Assembly (NCBI RefSeq): GCF_900119085.1
Contig: NZ_FPIQ01000001.1
Location: 1 to 64,000, forward strand
Origin: Nitrosovibrio sp. Nv17
GTDB lineage: Bacteria > Pseudomonadota > Gammaproteobacteria > Burkholderiales > Nitrosomonadaceae
Reading direction: 5' to 3'
Length of the DNA: 64,000 nucleotides
Position numbers and translations under genes: made by a program. Under the pieces are notes generated by a model. It was given only the letters and a program-made list of their open reading frames with translations, did not search any database and had not been told where the DNA came from. Shown here piece after piece: positions 48,090-56,351 of this stretch; within the stretch, counting starts at the first letter, position 1, and every line of letters starts with the position of its first letter.

Positions 48090-49763
48090 CTAGTCCGTCA
48101 CCGCTCCCCGGCTGGCGGTGGAGACCAGCTTCGCGTACTTGGCCAGCACCCCGCGCACGTAGCGCGGCGCGGGCTGCTGCCAGGCCGCGCGCCGGCGTGC
48201 GAGCTCGTCCTCTGAGATATTGAGCTGCAGCAGGCGGCGGTCGGCGTCGATGGTGATCGAGTCGCCTTCCTGGACGAGGGCGATGGCGCCGCCGGCGAAC
48301 GCCTCCGGGGCGACGTGGCCCACCACCATGCCGTAGGTGCCGCCCGAGAAGCGGCCGTCGGTGATCAGCCCCACCGAATCGCCGAGGCCCTCGCCGATGA
48401 GCGCGGAAGTGGGCGAAAGCATCTCGCGCATCCCCGGCCCGCCGCGGGGGCCCTCGTAGCGGATGACCACCACGTCGCCGGGCTGGATGCGGCGCTCGAG
48501 GATGGCCGCCATGCAGGTCTCCTCGGATTCGAACACCCGGGCCGGTCCCGTGATCCGGGGCGTCTTCACCCCGGTGATCTTGGCGACCGAACCTTCGGGG
48601 GAAAGGTTGCCCTTCAGGATGGCGAGGTGGCCCTGCGCGTACATGGGATTCTCCCACTGCCGGATCACGTCCTGGTCCGCGCGCGGGGTCGGGGGAATGT
48701 CGCGCAGCACCTCCGCCACGGTCTGACCGCTGATCGTGATGCAGTCGCCGTGCAGCAGGCCGTGGTCGAGCAGCATCCGCATGACCTGTGGAACGCCACC
48801 CACGCGGTGCAGGTCCGTCGCCACGTAGCGGCCCGAAGGCTTCAGGTCGCACAGCACCGGCACCCGGCCGCGCATCCACTCGAAGTCGTCGATGGTCAAA
48901 TCCACCTGTGCCGCGTGGGCAATGGCGAGGAAGTGGAGCACCGCGTTGGTCGAGCCGCCCACCGCCATGATCACGGCGATCGCATTTTCGATGGACTTGC
49001 GCGTGATGATGTCGCGCGGGCGGATCTGCGCCTTGACCGCTTCCACCAGCACCTCGGCGGAGCGGGCGGTGCTGGCGCGCTTCTCGTCGTCCTCCGCCGC
49101 CATGGTGGAGGAGTAGGGCAGGCTCATGCCCATCGCCTCGAATGCCGACGACATGGTGTTGGCGGTGTACATGCCGCCGCAGGATCCCGCCCCCGGACAC
49201 GCGTGGCGCTCCACCTCGAGCAGTTCCGCCTCGTCGATCCGGTGCGCGGTGTACTGCCCCACCGCCTCGAAGGCGCTGACGATGGTCAGATCCCGGCCCT
49301 GGAAGCGGCCCGGCTTGATGGTGCCGCCGTAGACGAAGATGGCCGGCACGTTCATCCGCGCCATCGCGATCATGGCGCCCGGCATGTTCTTGTCGCAGCC
49401 GCCGATGGCGATGACGCCGTCCATGCTTTCCCCCTGCACCGCGGTTTCGATCGAGTCCGCGATCACCTCGCGCGACACCAGCGAATACTTCATGCCTTCC
49501 GTACCCATCGAGATGCCGTCGGAGATGGTGATGGTGCCGAACATCTGCGGCATCGCCCCCGCCTGCTTCAAGGTGCGCTCGGCCTCCAGCGCCAGGTCAT
49601 TCAGGCCCTTGTTGCAGGGGGTGATGGTAGAGAAGCCGTTCGCCACGCCGACGATGGGCTTGTCGAAATCCGTGTCGCCGAAGCCCACCGCCCGCAGCAT
49701 GGCGCGGTTGGGCGAGCGCTGCGCTCCCTCGGTGATGACGCGGCTGCGCGTATTGTGTGGCAT
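48090..49763 (-). CDS. ilvD: Dihydroxy-acid dehydratase
   Basis: Dehydrates dihydroxy acids in branched-chain amino acid synthesis. The 557-residue length is normal for the family. Cluster cysteines occur in GGCDKNMPG and in [18 protein letters not shown], and the C-terminal [15 protein letters not shown] is typical. The motifs alone do not say whether the cluster is [2Fe-2S] or [4Fe-4S]. It starts at ATG 49763 after AAGGAG and is divergent from lgt. Confidence 0.96.
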   Translation of the reverse strand: MPHNTRSRVITEGAQRSPNRAMLRAVGFGDTDFDKPIVGVANGFSTITPCNKGLNDLALEAERTLKQAGAMPQMFGTITISDGISMGTEGMKYSLVSREVIADSIETAVQGESMDGVIAIGGCDKNMPGAMIAMARMNVPAIFVYGGTIKPGRFQGRDLTIVSAFEAVGQYTAHRIDEAELLEVERHACPGAGSCGGMYTANTMSSAFEAMGMSLPYSSTMAAEDDEKRASTARSAEVLVEAVKAQIRPRDIITRKSIENAIAVIMAVGGSTNAVLHFLAIAHAAQVDLTIDDFEWMRGRVPVLCDLKPSGRYVATDLHRVGGVPQVMRMLLDHGLLHGDCITISGQTVAEVLRDIPPTPRADQDVIRQWENPMYAQGHLAILKGNLSPEGSVAKITGVKTPRITGPARVFESEETCMAAILERRIQPGDVVVIRYEGPRGGPGMREMLSPTSALIGEGLGDSVGLITDGRFSGGTYGMVVGHVAPEAFAGGAIALVQEGDSITIDADRRLLQLNISEDELARRRAAWQQPAPRYVRGVLAKYAKLVSTASRGAVTD

Positions 49764-49829
49764 GGGAACTCCTTGAGAATATTGTGATTGATGATCGTGC
49801 GCACGCGGCGGCGGTGCGGTCCGTTGCCG

Positions 49830-49835
49830 TATAAT
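49830..49835 (+). promoter_or_regulatory. -10 element of the lgt promoter
   Basis: Perfect TATAAT, 31 bases before the lgt start in the ilvD-lgt divergent region. No good -35 is visible at the expected distance (GGCGGC). Confidence 0.42.
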
Positions 49836-49866
49836 CGGCTATTTTACCGCATAACCCGCCCGCCTC

Positions 49867-50754
49867 ATGCTCGTCCACCCGCAGTTCGACCCGATTGCCG
49901 TCGCCGTGGGCCCGCTCGCCGTGCGCTGGTACGGGCTGATGTACCTGGTGGGGTTCGCGCTGTTCGTGCTGCTGGGCCGGCGCCGCATCCGGGCGCGCCC
50001 CGAAGGCGCGTTCACTTCCGCCATGCTCGACGACATGCTGTTCTACGGCGTGCTGGGGGTGGTGCTGGGTGGGCGCCTGGGGCACATCCTGTTCTACCAA
50101 CCCGGCTACTACCTTGACCATCCGCTGGAAGTCTTCGCGGTGTGGCAGGGCGGCATGTCCTTTCACGGCGGCTTCCTCGGCGTGATCGCCGCGATGGCGC
50201 TGCTCGCCCGCAAGTACCGGCTTCCCTGGCTGGCCGTCACCGACTTCATCGCCCCCCTGGTGCCGCTGGGCCTGGGGGCCGGACGCATCGGCAATTTCAT
50301 CAACGGGGAGCTTTGGGGCCGCCCCACCGATGTGCCGTGGGGCATGGTCTTCCCCCACGTGGACGACCTTGCCCGTCATCCGTCCCAGCTCTACGAATTC
50401 GCCCTCGAAGGCTTGGCGTTCTTCCTGCTGATGTGGATCTACTCCGCCAAGCCGCGCCCCACCGGTGCGGTGTCCGCCGTGTTCCTGATCGGCTACGGCG
50501 CGTTCCGCTCGTTCGCCGAGTTCTATCGCGAGCCCGAGGACGGTTTCATGGGGGTGCTGACGCTGGGTGTCACCATGGGGCAGTGGCTGTCGCTGCCGAT
50601 GATGGGAGCCGGGTTGGCGATGCTGGCGTGGGCGTATCGTGCCGGCCGCGGTATGCCGCCGGCTCCGGTGCGCGCAGGGAATCCGGAGGGTGCGGGCGGA
50701 TCGGCCCCGAAGGCGGGCAGTGGGCCGGTGCCGCGACCGCGCAAGCGCAAGTAG
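49867..50754 (+). CDS. lgt: Prolipoprotein diacylglyceryl transferase
   Basis: Adds diacylglycerol to the lipobox cysteine of prolipoproteins at the inner membrane. The 295-residue protein has about seven membrane helices and the Lgt signature FHGGFLG with its catalytic His, plus [25 protein letters not shown]. The basic C-terminal tail (RPRKRK) is longer than usual. It would serve the lipoproteins seen here, such as RlpA and the cytochrome at 62867. Confidence 0.95.
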   Translation: MLVHPQFDPIAVAVGPLAVRWYGLMYLVGFALFVLLGRRRIRARPEGAFTSAMLDDMLFYGVLGVVLGGRLGHILFYQPGYYLDHPLEVFAVWQGGMSFHGGFLGVIAAMALLARKYRLPWLAVTDFIAPLVPLGLGAGRIGNFINGELWGRPTDVPWGMVFPHVDDLARHPSQLYEFALEGLAFFLLMWIYSAKPRPTGAVSAVFLIGYGAFRSFAEFYREPEDGFMGVLTLGVTMGQWLSLPMMGAGLAMLAWAYRAGRGMPPAPVRAGNPEGAGGSAPKAGSGPVPRPRKRK

Positions 50755-50761
50755 GGCAAGG

Positions 50762-51364
50762 ATGAGCGCCTCCCTGCGCCGTGCGTACACGCTCATCGCC
50801 CCGTTCTATGATGCCGTGCTGGCGGCGGCCGGCACCGGGCTGCGTGCCGCCAGCCTTGCGCAGTTGCCGCGACAGGGCGGGCTCGACGTCCTCGTCAGCG
50901 GCATCGGCTCCGGCCTCGACGTTCCGCACCTGCCTCCGGATCATCGCTACGTCGGCCTGGACCTCACCGCCGCCATGCTGGCGCGGGCGCGGCCGCGCGG
51001 GAACGGCCGCCATCTCCATCTGGTGCAGGGCGACAGCATGGCCCTGCCGTTTGCCGACACCTGCTTCGACCACGTGGTGCTGCACCTCATCCTCGCCATC
51101 GTGCCCGACGCTACCGCCTGCCTGCGGGAGACGGCGCGCGTGCTCAAGCCCGGCGGCAGCGTGCTGATACTCGACAAATTCCTCCGGCCGGGCGAAGCCG
51201 CTCCGTTCAGGCGTGCCCTGAACCGGTTGTCGCGGCACGTCGTCACCCGCCTCGACGTCGTGTTCGAGGAGGTGCTCGCGGCCGTGCCGGAACTCAGGCT
51301 GGAGCATGACGCACCGGTGCTGGCCGGCGGCTGGTTCCGCAGCATTCGCCTGGTCAAGGGCTGA
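50762..51364 (+). CDS. SAM-dependent methyltransferase (class I)
   Basis: A 200-residue Rossmann methyltransferase, with SAM loop VLVSGIGSGLDVPHL, the acidic YVGLDLTAAML, a GDSMALPF motif and the post-core segment RVLKPGGSVLILDKFLRPGE. Related proteins are often called phosphatidylethanolamine or ubiquinone-type methyltransferases, but the substrate is not evident. It starts at ATG 50762, 7 bases after lgt. Confidence 0.85.
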   Translation: MSASLRRAYTLIAPFYDAVLAAAGTGLRAASLAQLPRQGGLDVLVSGIGSGLDVPHLPPDHRYVGLDLTAAMLARARPRGNGRHLHLVQGDSMALPFADTCFDHVVLHLILAIVPDATACLRETARVLKPGGSVLILDKFLRPGEAAPFRRALNRLSRHVVTRLDVVFEEVLAAVPELRLEHDAPVLAGGWFRSIRLVKG

Positions 51365-51402
51365 CATTCCCTGGCAGGGGAAGTCTGGCGTAAGATACCT
51401 GC

Positions 51403-51735
51403 ATGTTCGAGCTGAAGACCCTGCTGCTCTTCGCCGCCACCGCGCTTGCCGAGATCGTCGGCTGCTACCTGCCCTACCTGTGGCTCAGGCATGACCGCAG
51501 CGCGTGGCTGCTGCTGCCCGCAGCCGCCAGCCTGGCGCTGTTCGCCTGGCTGCTGAGCCTGCATCCCGACGCCGCGGGGCGCACCTACGCGGCCTACGGC
51601 GGGATCTACATCTGCTTCGCGCTGCTCTGGCTCTGGCTGATCGAGGGCATACGGCCGACGCTGTGGGATGTGGCGGGCTCGCTGGTGGCGCTGGCCGGGA
51701 TGGCCATCATCATGTTCGGCCCGAGGCATGCGTGA
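51403..51735 (+). CDS. YnfA/UPF0060 small membrane protein
   Basis: A 110-residue protein with four hydrophobic helices and the family segments [18 protein letters not shown] and [24 protein letters not shown]. YnfA proteins are related to small multidrug resistance transporters; the substrate is uncertain. It overlaps the next gene by 8 bases. Confidence 0.92.
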   Translation: MFELKTLLLFAATALAEIVGCYLPYLWLRHDRSAWLLLPAAASLALFAWLLSLHPDAAGRTYAAYGGIYICFALLWLWLIEGIRPTLWDVAGSLVALAGMAIIMFGPRHA

Positions 51736-52132
51736 GGATGCCGGCGCGCACGCTCCGGACAGAGCGTCCGGTACGGTCTACTACAACGGCGCCTGCCCGG
51801 TCTGCAGGGCGGGGATCGAAAGCCAGCGTCGGCGCATGGAGGCCTGCGGCGTTTCGGATATTGCATGGATCGACGTGCACGCCCATCCCGATGCCGCCCT
51901 GGAAGTGGGGACATCGCTGGAGGCGGTACGGGAGCGCCTGCACGTCAGGGCCGCCGACGGCCATATCGACGTGGGCGCGGATGCGTTTGCCCGGCTCTGG
52001 GCGCTGACTCCGGGTCAGCGCTGGGGCGCCCGCCTGCTGCGCGTGCCCGGGGTTGGACCGGCCGCGCGTCTGGCGTACGATGCGTTCGCTCGGCTGTTGT
52101 ATCGATGGAACCGCGCCCGGAAACACTGGTGA
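51728..52132 (+). CDS. DCC/DUF393 thiol-disulfide-type protein
   Basis: A 134-residue protein of the DUF393 (DCC) family. The signature is [15 protein letters not shown], with a CxxC pair in the place of the usual DxxCxxC motif, and a C-terminal [19 protein letters not shown] segment. The fold is thioredoxin-like and a redox role is plausible but unproven. ATG 51728 overlaps the YnfA gene, so the two are coupled; the end meets convergent pyrC after 11 bases. Confidence 0.86.
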   Translation: MREDAGAHAPDRASGTVYYNGACPVCRAGIESQRRRMEACGVSDIAWIDVHAHPDAALEVGTSLEAVRERLHVRAADGHIDVGADAFARLWALTPGQRWGARLLRVPGVGPAARLAYDAFARLLYRWNRARKHW

Positions 52133-52143
52133 CGGTTCGATCC

Positions 52144-53205
52144 CTACGCCTCCGCGCCGGTGGGCGCGGGCTGTTCCGCCAGCCTCCATGCCACCCGCTC
52201 TCCCGCACGGAAGGGAATCAGCACCTCGTCGCCGAACGCCAGCTGCGAGGGAACGTTCCAATGCGTTTTTTCCAGGGTGATGCGGTCCTCGTTGCGCGGA
52301 AGCCGGTAGAAGTCCGCACCGTGGAAGCTGGCGAAGGCCTCCAGCCGTTCAAGCGCGCCCGCCTGCTCGAACGCTTCCGCGTACAGCTCGATCGCGGCGT
52401 GCGCGGTGTAGATCCCGGCGCAGCCGCAGGCTGTCTCCTTGGTGGCGCGGGTGTGCGGGGCGCTGTCGGTGCCGAGGAAGAATTTCGGACTGCCGCCGGT
52501 TGCGGCTCGCAGCAGGGCGCCGCGGTGGATTTCGCGTTTCAGCAACGGCAGGCAGTAGTGGTGCGGCTGCAGGCCGCCCTGGAACAGCGCGTTGCGGTTG
52601 AGCAGCAGGTGGTGGGCGGTGAGGGTGGCGGCGACGTTTTCGGATGCGGCCTCGACGAAGTCCACCGCTTCGCGCGTGGTGATGTGCTCGACCACGACGC
52701 GCAGCCGGGGAAAGCGCCGGACGACGGGAAGGAGCACGCGTTCCAGGAACACTTTTTCCCGGTCGAACACGTCCACGGCGGGATCCGTGACTTCCCCATG
52801 TACCAGCAACGGCAGGCCGGCCTCTTCCATGGCCGCGAGCACGCCGTGGCAACGGGCGATGTCGGTCACGCCCGCGGCGGAGTGGGTGGTGGCGCCGGCA
52901 GGGTAGTACTTCACGGCCGCCACGATGCCGCTTTCCATTGCCTCGGCGATGTCCGCCGGCGTGGTGGCCTCGGTCAGGTAGAGCGTCATCAGCGGCTCGA
53001 AGCGCATCCCCGGCGGCAGGGCGTCGAGGATGCTCGCCCGGTACCGCGCCGCAAGCCCGACGCTGGTGACCGGTGGCTTCAGGTTCGGCATGACGATGGC
53101 GCGCGCGAAGCGCCGCGCCGTATCCGGCAGCACCGCGCGCAGGTGCGCGCCGTCGCGCAGATGCAGGTGCCAGTCGTCCGGCCGGACGAGCGTCAGCGCG
53201 GTCAA
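52144..53205 (-). CDS. pyrC: Dihydroorotase
   Basis: Closes carbamoyl-aspartate to dihydroorotate in pyrimidine synthesis. The 353-residue protein is of the short PyrC type: metal ligands His-x-His in DDWHLHLRDGAHL, the carboxylated Lys in AAVKYYPAG, and GTDSAPHT with the catalytic Asp near the C-terminus. The start appears to be TTG at 53205 (MTALTLVRPDDWHLHL), since no ATG or GTG fits. It lies 16 bases after the FAD oxidoreductase gene. Confidence 0.95.
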   Translation of the reverse strand: MTALTLVRPDDWHLHLRDGAHLRAVLPDTARRFARAIVMPNLKPPVTSVGLAARYRASILDALPPGMRFEPLMTLYLTEATTPADIAEAMESGIVAAVKYYPAGATTHSAAGVTDIARCHGVLAAMEEAGLPLLVHGEVTDPAVDVFDREKVFLERVLLPVVRRFPRLRVVVEHITTREAVDFVEAASENVAATLTAHHLLLNRNALFQGGLQPHHYCLPLLKREIHRGALLRAATGGSPKFFLGTDSAPHTRATKETACGCAGIYTAHAAIELYAEAFEQAGALERLEAFASFHGADFYRLPRNEDRITLEKTHWNVPSQLAFGDEVLIPFRAGERVAWRLAEQPAPTGAEA

Positions 53206-53221
53206 GGCGGCACTGCGGCGG

Positions 53222-54400
53222 TTAGTCGGTGATGCGCCCGGCCAGCGTCTCGCGAGTGTGCGTGCCGCCCTCCGCGATCAGCTGTGTGGCGGCGTCGACC
53301 TGTCCCCACGTGTTCCAGAGCAGTACGCCCCGCACCTGCCCGTTGCGCAGGTAGTAGACCACCCCTTTCCTGAAGGGCTCCTGCCAGTCTTCGACAGTGT
53401 CCAGGCGGGCGTCCAGCTCGCCCACCGCCTCGTAGCCCAGGTCGAACAGGTCGGAGTAGAAGAAGGGCTGGTGCAGGTAGCGCTTCGACTGCCCGGCCAT
53501 GTTCCCGCCCGCGGTCTCTCCCATGACGTTGGCGTTGTCCTCGTGCTCGACGCGGATGCGCTTGTCCAGCAGGGCGCTGTGGAAGTTGGCCACGTCGCCG
53601 GCGGCGTAGATGTCGGGATTGCTGGTGCGCAACTGCTCGTCGACGACGATGCCGTTGTCCACCGCGAGCCCTGCCGCGGCGGCAAGATCGGTATTCGGCA
53701 GGATGCCCAGCCCCGCGACGACGCCGTCCGCGGCGAGCTCCGTGCCGCTTCCCGTGGCCACGACGACCCGGTTGCCGTCAACCCGCACCGCCCCGACGGT
53801 TTCCGAGGGGAGCACGGTCACGCCCTGCTCGCGGTAGTAGGCATTGAGGAATTCGACCAGCGATCCTGGGTAGACGCGCTCCCCGATGCCTTTTTCCGGA
53901 AAGACCATGGTGACTTTCTTGCCGTTCATCCTCAAGGCGGCGGCGATTTCGGAACCGATGAAGCCTCCACCGATCACGACGAAGTCCGAACCTTTTTCGC
54001 TCAGCTCACGCAGCTTGCGGTAGTCGTCGGCGGTGCGGTAGTGGATGACGTGCTCGCCCGCGCCGGGGAGGCGGCGCACCGATCCGCCCGTGGCGAGGAG
54101 GAGTTTTTCGTAGGTGTAGACATTGCCGGCATCGTCGGTCGCGGTTTTCCCGGCGGGATCGATCGCGACGATTTTCTTGCCCAAATGGATCGCGATGCCC
54201 GGTCCCTGGGTGCTGCGCCAGATGGACTCGTAGGCGGCATCCTTCCACAGCGACTTGGACAGCGGCGGCCGGTCGTAGGGGAGGTGGCGTTCCTCGCCGA
54301 TGATCGCGATGGCGCCGTCCGGGTCGACCTTGCGGATGCCGTGGACGGCGGAATCAGCGGCGATGCCGCCGCCGACGATGACGTACTTGTGGTGTTTCAT
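53222..54400 (-). CDS. FAD-dependent pyridine-nucleotide oxidoreductase (ferredoxin reductase-like)
   Basis: A 392-residue flavoprotein with the FAD loop VGGGIAADSA, RPPLSKSLW, the NAD(P) loop VVIGGGFIGSEIAAAL and the second FAD site AAGDVANF. The layout matches ferredoxin/rubredoxin reductases and apoptosis-inducing-factor-like proteins; redox-active cysteines are absent, so it is not a disulfide reductase. No ferredoxin partner is adjacent. It starts at ATG 54400 after GGAAACG and is divergent from an unknown membrane-protein gene. Confidence 0.87.
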   Translation of the reverse strand: MKHHKYVIVGGGIAADSAVHGIRKVDPDGAIAIIGEERHLPYDRPPLSKSLWKDAAYESIWRSTQGPGIAIHLGKKIVAIDPAGKTATDDAGNVYTYEKLLLATGGSVRRLPGAGEHVIHYRTADDYRKLRELSEKGSDFVVIGGGFIGSEIAAALRMNGKKVTMVFPEKGIGERVYPGSLVEFLNAYYREQGVTVLPSETVGAVRVDGNRVVVATGSGTELAADGVVAGLGILPNTDLAAAAGLAVDNGIVVDEQLRTSNPDIYAAGDVANFHSALLDKRIRVEHEDNANVMGETAGGNMAGQSKRYLHQPFFYSDLFDLGYEAVGELDARLDTVEDWQEPFRKGVVYYLRNGQVRGVLLWNTWGQVDAATQLIAEGGTHTRETLAGRITD

Positions 54401-54527
54401 GGTCGTTTCCTTTCATCGGGCTGGTTGAGTGGGTAGGGTGGGCGTGGATGAGAAAACGTGTGGGCGGACGATCGTACGGGCGGATGATTTCATGTATCTG
54501 GCGGGTCCGGTAGCAGTATAGCCAGTA

Positions 54528-54533
54528 TATAAT
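54528..54533 (+). promoter_or_regulatory. -10 element ahead of the unknown membrane protein
   Basis: Perfect TATAAT, 33 bases before the ATG at 54567. The -35 match is poor (GTCCGG at 17-base spacing). Confidence 0.38.
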
Positions 54534-54566
54534 GAGTTTCTTCAAAAGTTGATAGCTGAGGCGGAC

Positions 54567-55244
54567 ATGTCGTCTCATCCCTCCATGGCCATGAGTGACT
54601 CCGGAACCGGCTCGCAAGCAGGCGAGACCGATATCTGCGTGCAGCACGCGCGCGTATTGCTGGTTGCACAGCTCGAGAAGATCAAGGACAAGGGGTATGA
54701 TTTTGCGCCCCCGTTCCGGCAGATGACGGTGCAGCTGTATCTGGTGGGGGTCATGTGGCGTCACGGTGAAAACCTGGACTTGCCGAATGCCCGGGAGCAT
54801 GCGTTCCAGGCGCTGCAGTCCATGCTCGTGGAGGAAGGCATGAGCAGGAAGAGGGCGCGGCGGCGGATCGAGTTCTTGAGCGACAAATCCCGGGTCGAGG
54901 ATGGCAGCGACGCCTACGCCGTCACCGCGGGCTACGAGGCAGGACCGGACGACGACAGCCTGGCGGTGGTGTTCGACGAATATCGCGATGAAGTGCGGGT
55001 TTCGGGCGCGCTCTGGCGTACCTACGAGCGCGGCAAGAAGATCATGTTCCTGGGAGGGATGGTCGCAGCCTTCATCACCATCTGGTTCGTCACCATTTTT
55101 CTTCCCAAGACGGAGGGGGTGGACATCCTTGCCGCGGGGTTGCTGGCCGCCATCCTGGTCATGCTGCCGGCGTTCCTGATCGGATTGCTGATCTATCGCG
55201 CGAAGATCAGGAAAGCGGATGCCGCTAGCCCGCCTCGGGCGTGA
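54567..55244 (+). CDS. Unknown protein with two C-terminal membrane helices
   Basis: I do not recognise this 225-residue protein. The N-terminal half is soluble and charged, with a helical segment (ARVLLVAQLEKIKDKGYDF) and a basic patch MSRKRARRRIEF. An acidic stretch (GPDDDSLAVVFDEYRDE) follows, and the C-terminus has two hydrophobic helices (MFLGGMVAAFITIWFVTIFL and ILAAGLLAAILVMLPAFLIGLLIY). ATG 54567 follows GAGGCGG; a TTG at 54549 is less likely. It may be a cytoplasm-facing membrane protein. It stands alone between the flavoprotein gene and folD. Confidence 0.75.
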   Translation: MSSHPSMAMSDSGTGSQAGETDICVQHARVLLVAQLEKIKDKGYDFAPPFRQMTVQLYLVGVMWRHGENLDLPNAREHAFQALQSMLVEEGMSRKRARRRIEFLSDKSRVEDGSDAYAVTAGYEAGPDDDSLAVVFDEYRDEVRVSGALWRTYERGKKIMFLGGMVAAFITIWFVTIFLPKTEGVDILAAGLLAAILVMLPAFLIGLLIYRAKIRKADAASPPRA

Positions 55245-55442
55245 ACAGGGCGAATCCGTGCACAGGGATGCGCCAGGCGTCCGCCTGCCGCTGAGATCGG
55301 GCCGGGCTTGCGCCGGCCCTCCGTGAGGGGGGGTTTGCGACGATTCGGTACGAAAGGTGAAAGCCGTATCCGGACGACGTATAATTCCTCTTTCATCCAC
55401 CCTCCTCGGGACGGCAGCGTCCCGTCAGCCGACAGTCCACAT

Positions 55443-56327
55443 ATGAATGCCAGGATCATGGATGGTAGTGCGCTTGCCCGGGAGATGCGGACGGAATGGA
55501 GGCTGCGTGCCGAGCGCCTGTCCCGCATTGGCATGCGGCCCGGGCTGGCGGTGGTGATCGTGGGCGAGAATCCGGCATCCGCCATCTATGTGCGCAACAA
55601 GGCCAGGGCGTGCGACGAGATCGGCATCCACTCGGAGATTCATGCGTTTCCCGAACGGGCGGGCCAGGACGAGGTGGTGCGGCGTATCGACGAGTTGAAC
55701 CGGAATCCGGCGATCCACGGCATCCTGGTGCAATTGCCGCTGCCCCGGCACTACGCGAGCGATGCGATCCTTGCGGCCATCGCCATGGAGAAGGACGTGG
55801 ACGGTTTTCATCCCTGCAACGTGGGCGCCCTGGTCCTCGGCAGTGCCGCCCTCTGGCCGTGCACGCCCCACGGCGTGATGCGGATGCTGGAGAAGTACGG
55901 CATTCCGATCGAGGGCCGGCACGCGGTGGTGGTCGGCCGCAGCAACATCGTCGGCAAGCCGGTGGCACTCATGCTGCTGCAGCGGGGCGCGACCGTCACC
56001 ATCTGCACCTCGAAGACGCCCGATCTGGCCGGCCATGCGCAACGTGCCGACATCCTGGTAGTGGCGGCCGGCAGGGCGCGCCTGATCACTGCCGACATGG
56101 TGAAGGCCGGTGCCACGGTGGTGGATGTCGGCATCAACCGCCTGCCTGACGGCAGGCTGGTGGGCGACGTGGACTTCGAGGAAGTCCGCGAGAAGGCGGG
56201 CCATATCACGCCTGTTCCCGGCGGGGTGGGTCCGATGACCATCACCATGCTGCTGTGCAATACCATAGAGGCCGCGGAGCGTGCCCATGCCGCCCGGACG
56301 GCATCCGTGCAACGGTCCAGCTGCTGA
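55443..56327 (+). CDS. folD: Bifunctional methylene-THF dehydrogenase/cyclohydrolase
   Basis: Interconverts 5,10-methylene- and 10-formyl-THF. The 294-residue protein has [24 protein letters not shown] with the catalytic Lys, the [10 protein letters not shown] segment, the dehydrogenase motif [14 protein letters not shown] and the C-terminal [15 protein letters not shown] 55443 matches the family start. folD-aceE-aceF is a recurring order in betaproteobacteria. Confidence 0.97.
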   Translation: MNARIMDGSALAREMRTEWRLRAERLSRIGMRPGLAVVIVGENPASAIYVRNKARACDEIGIHSEIHAFPERAGQDEVVRRIDELNRNPAIHGILVQLPLPRHYASDAILAAIAMEKDVDGFHPCNVGALVLGSAALWPCTPHGVMRMLEKYGIPIEGRHAVVVGRSNIVGKPVALMLLQRGATVTICTSKTPDLAGHAQRADILVVAAGRARLITADMVKAGATVVDVGINRLPDGRLVGDVDFEEVREKAGHITPVPGGVGPMTITMLLCNTIEAAERAHAARTASVQRSSC

Positions 56328-56351
56328 ACGCCAACCCATGCGAGACGAGCC

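Noticed and set aside
46003-49200. A 1065-codon open frame covering the DUF255 gene and most of ilvD on the minus strand
   Set aside because: Only the part from ATG 48060 looks like a protein family. The upstream part is Gly/Arg/His-rich and is an alternative frame of ilvD.
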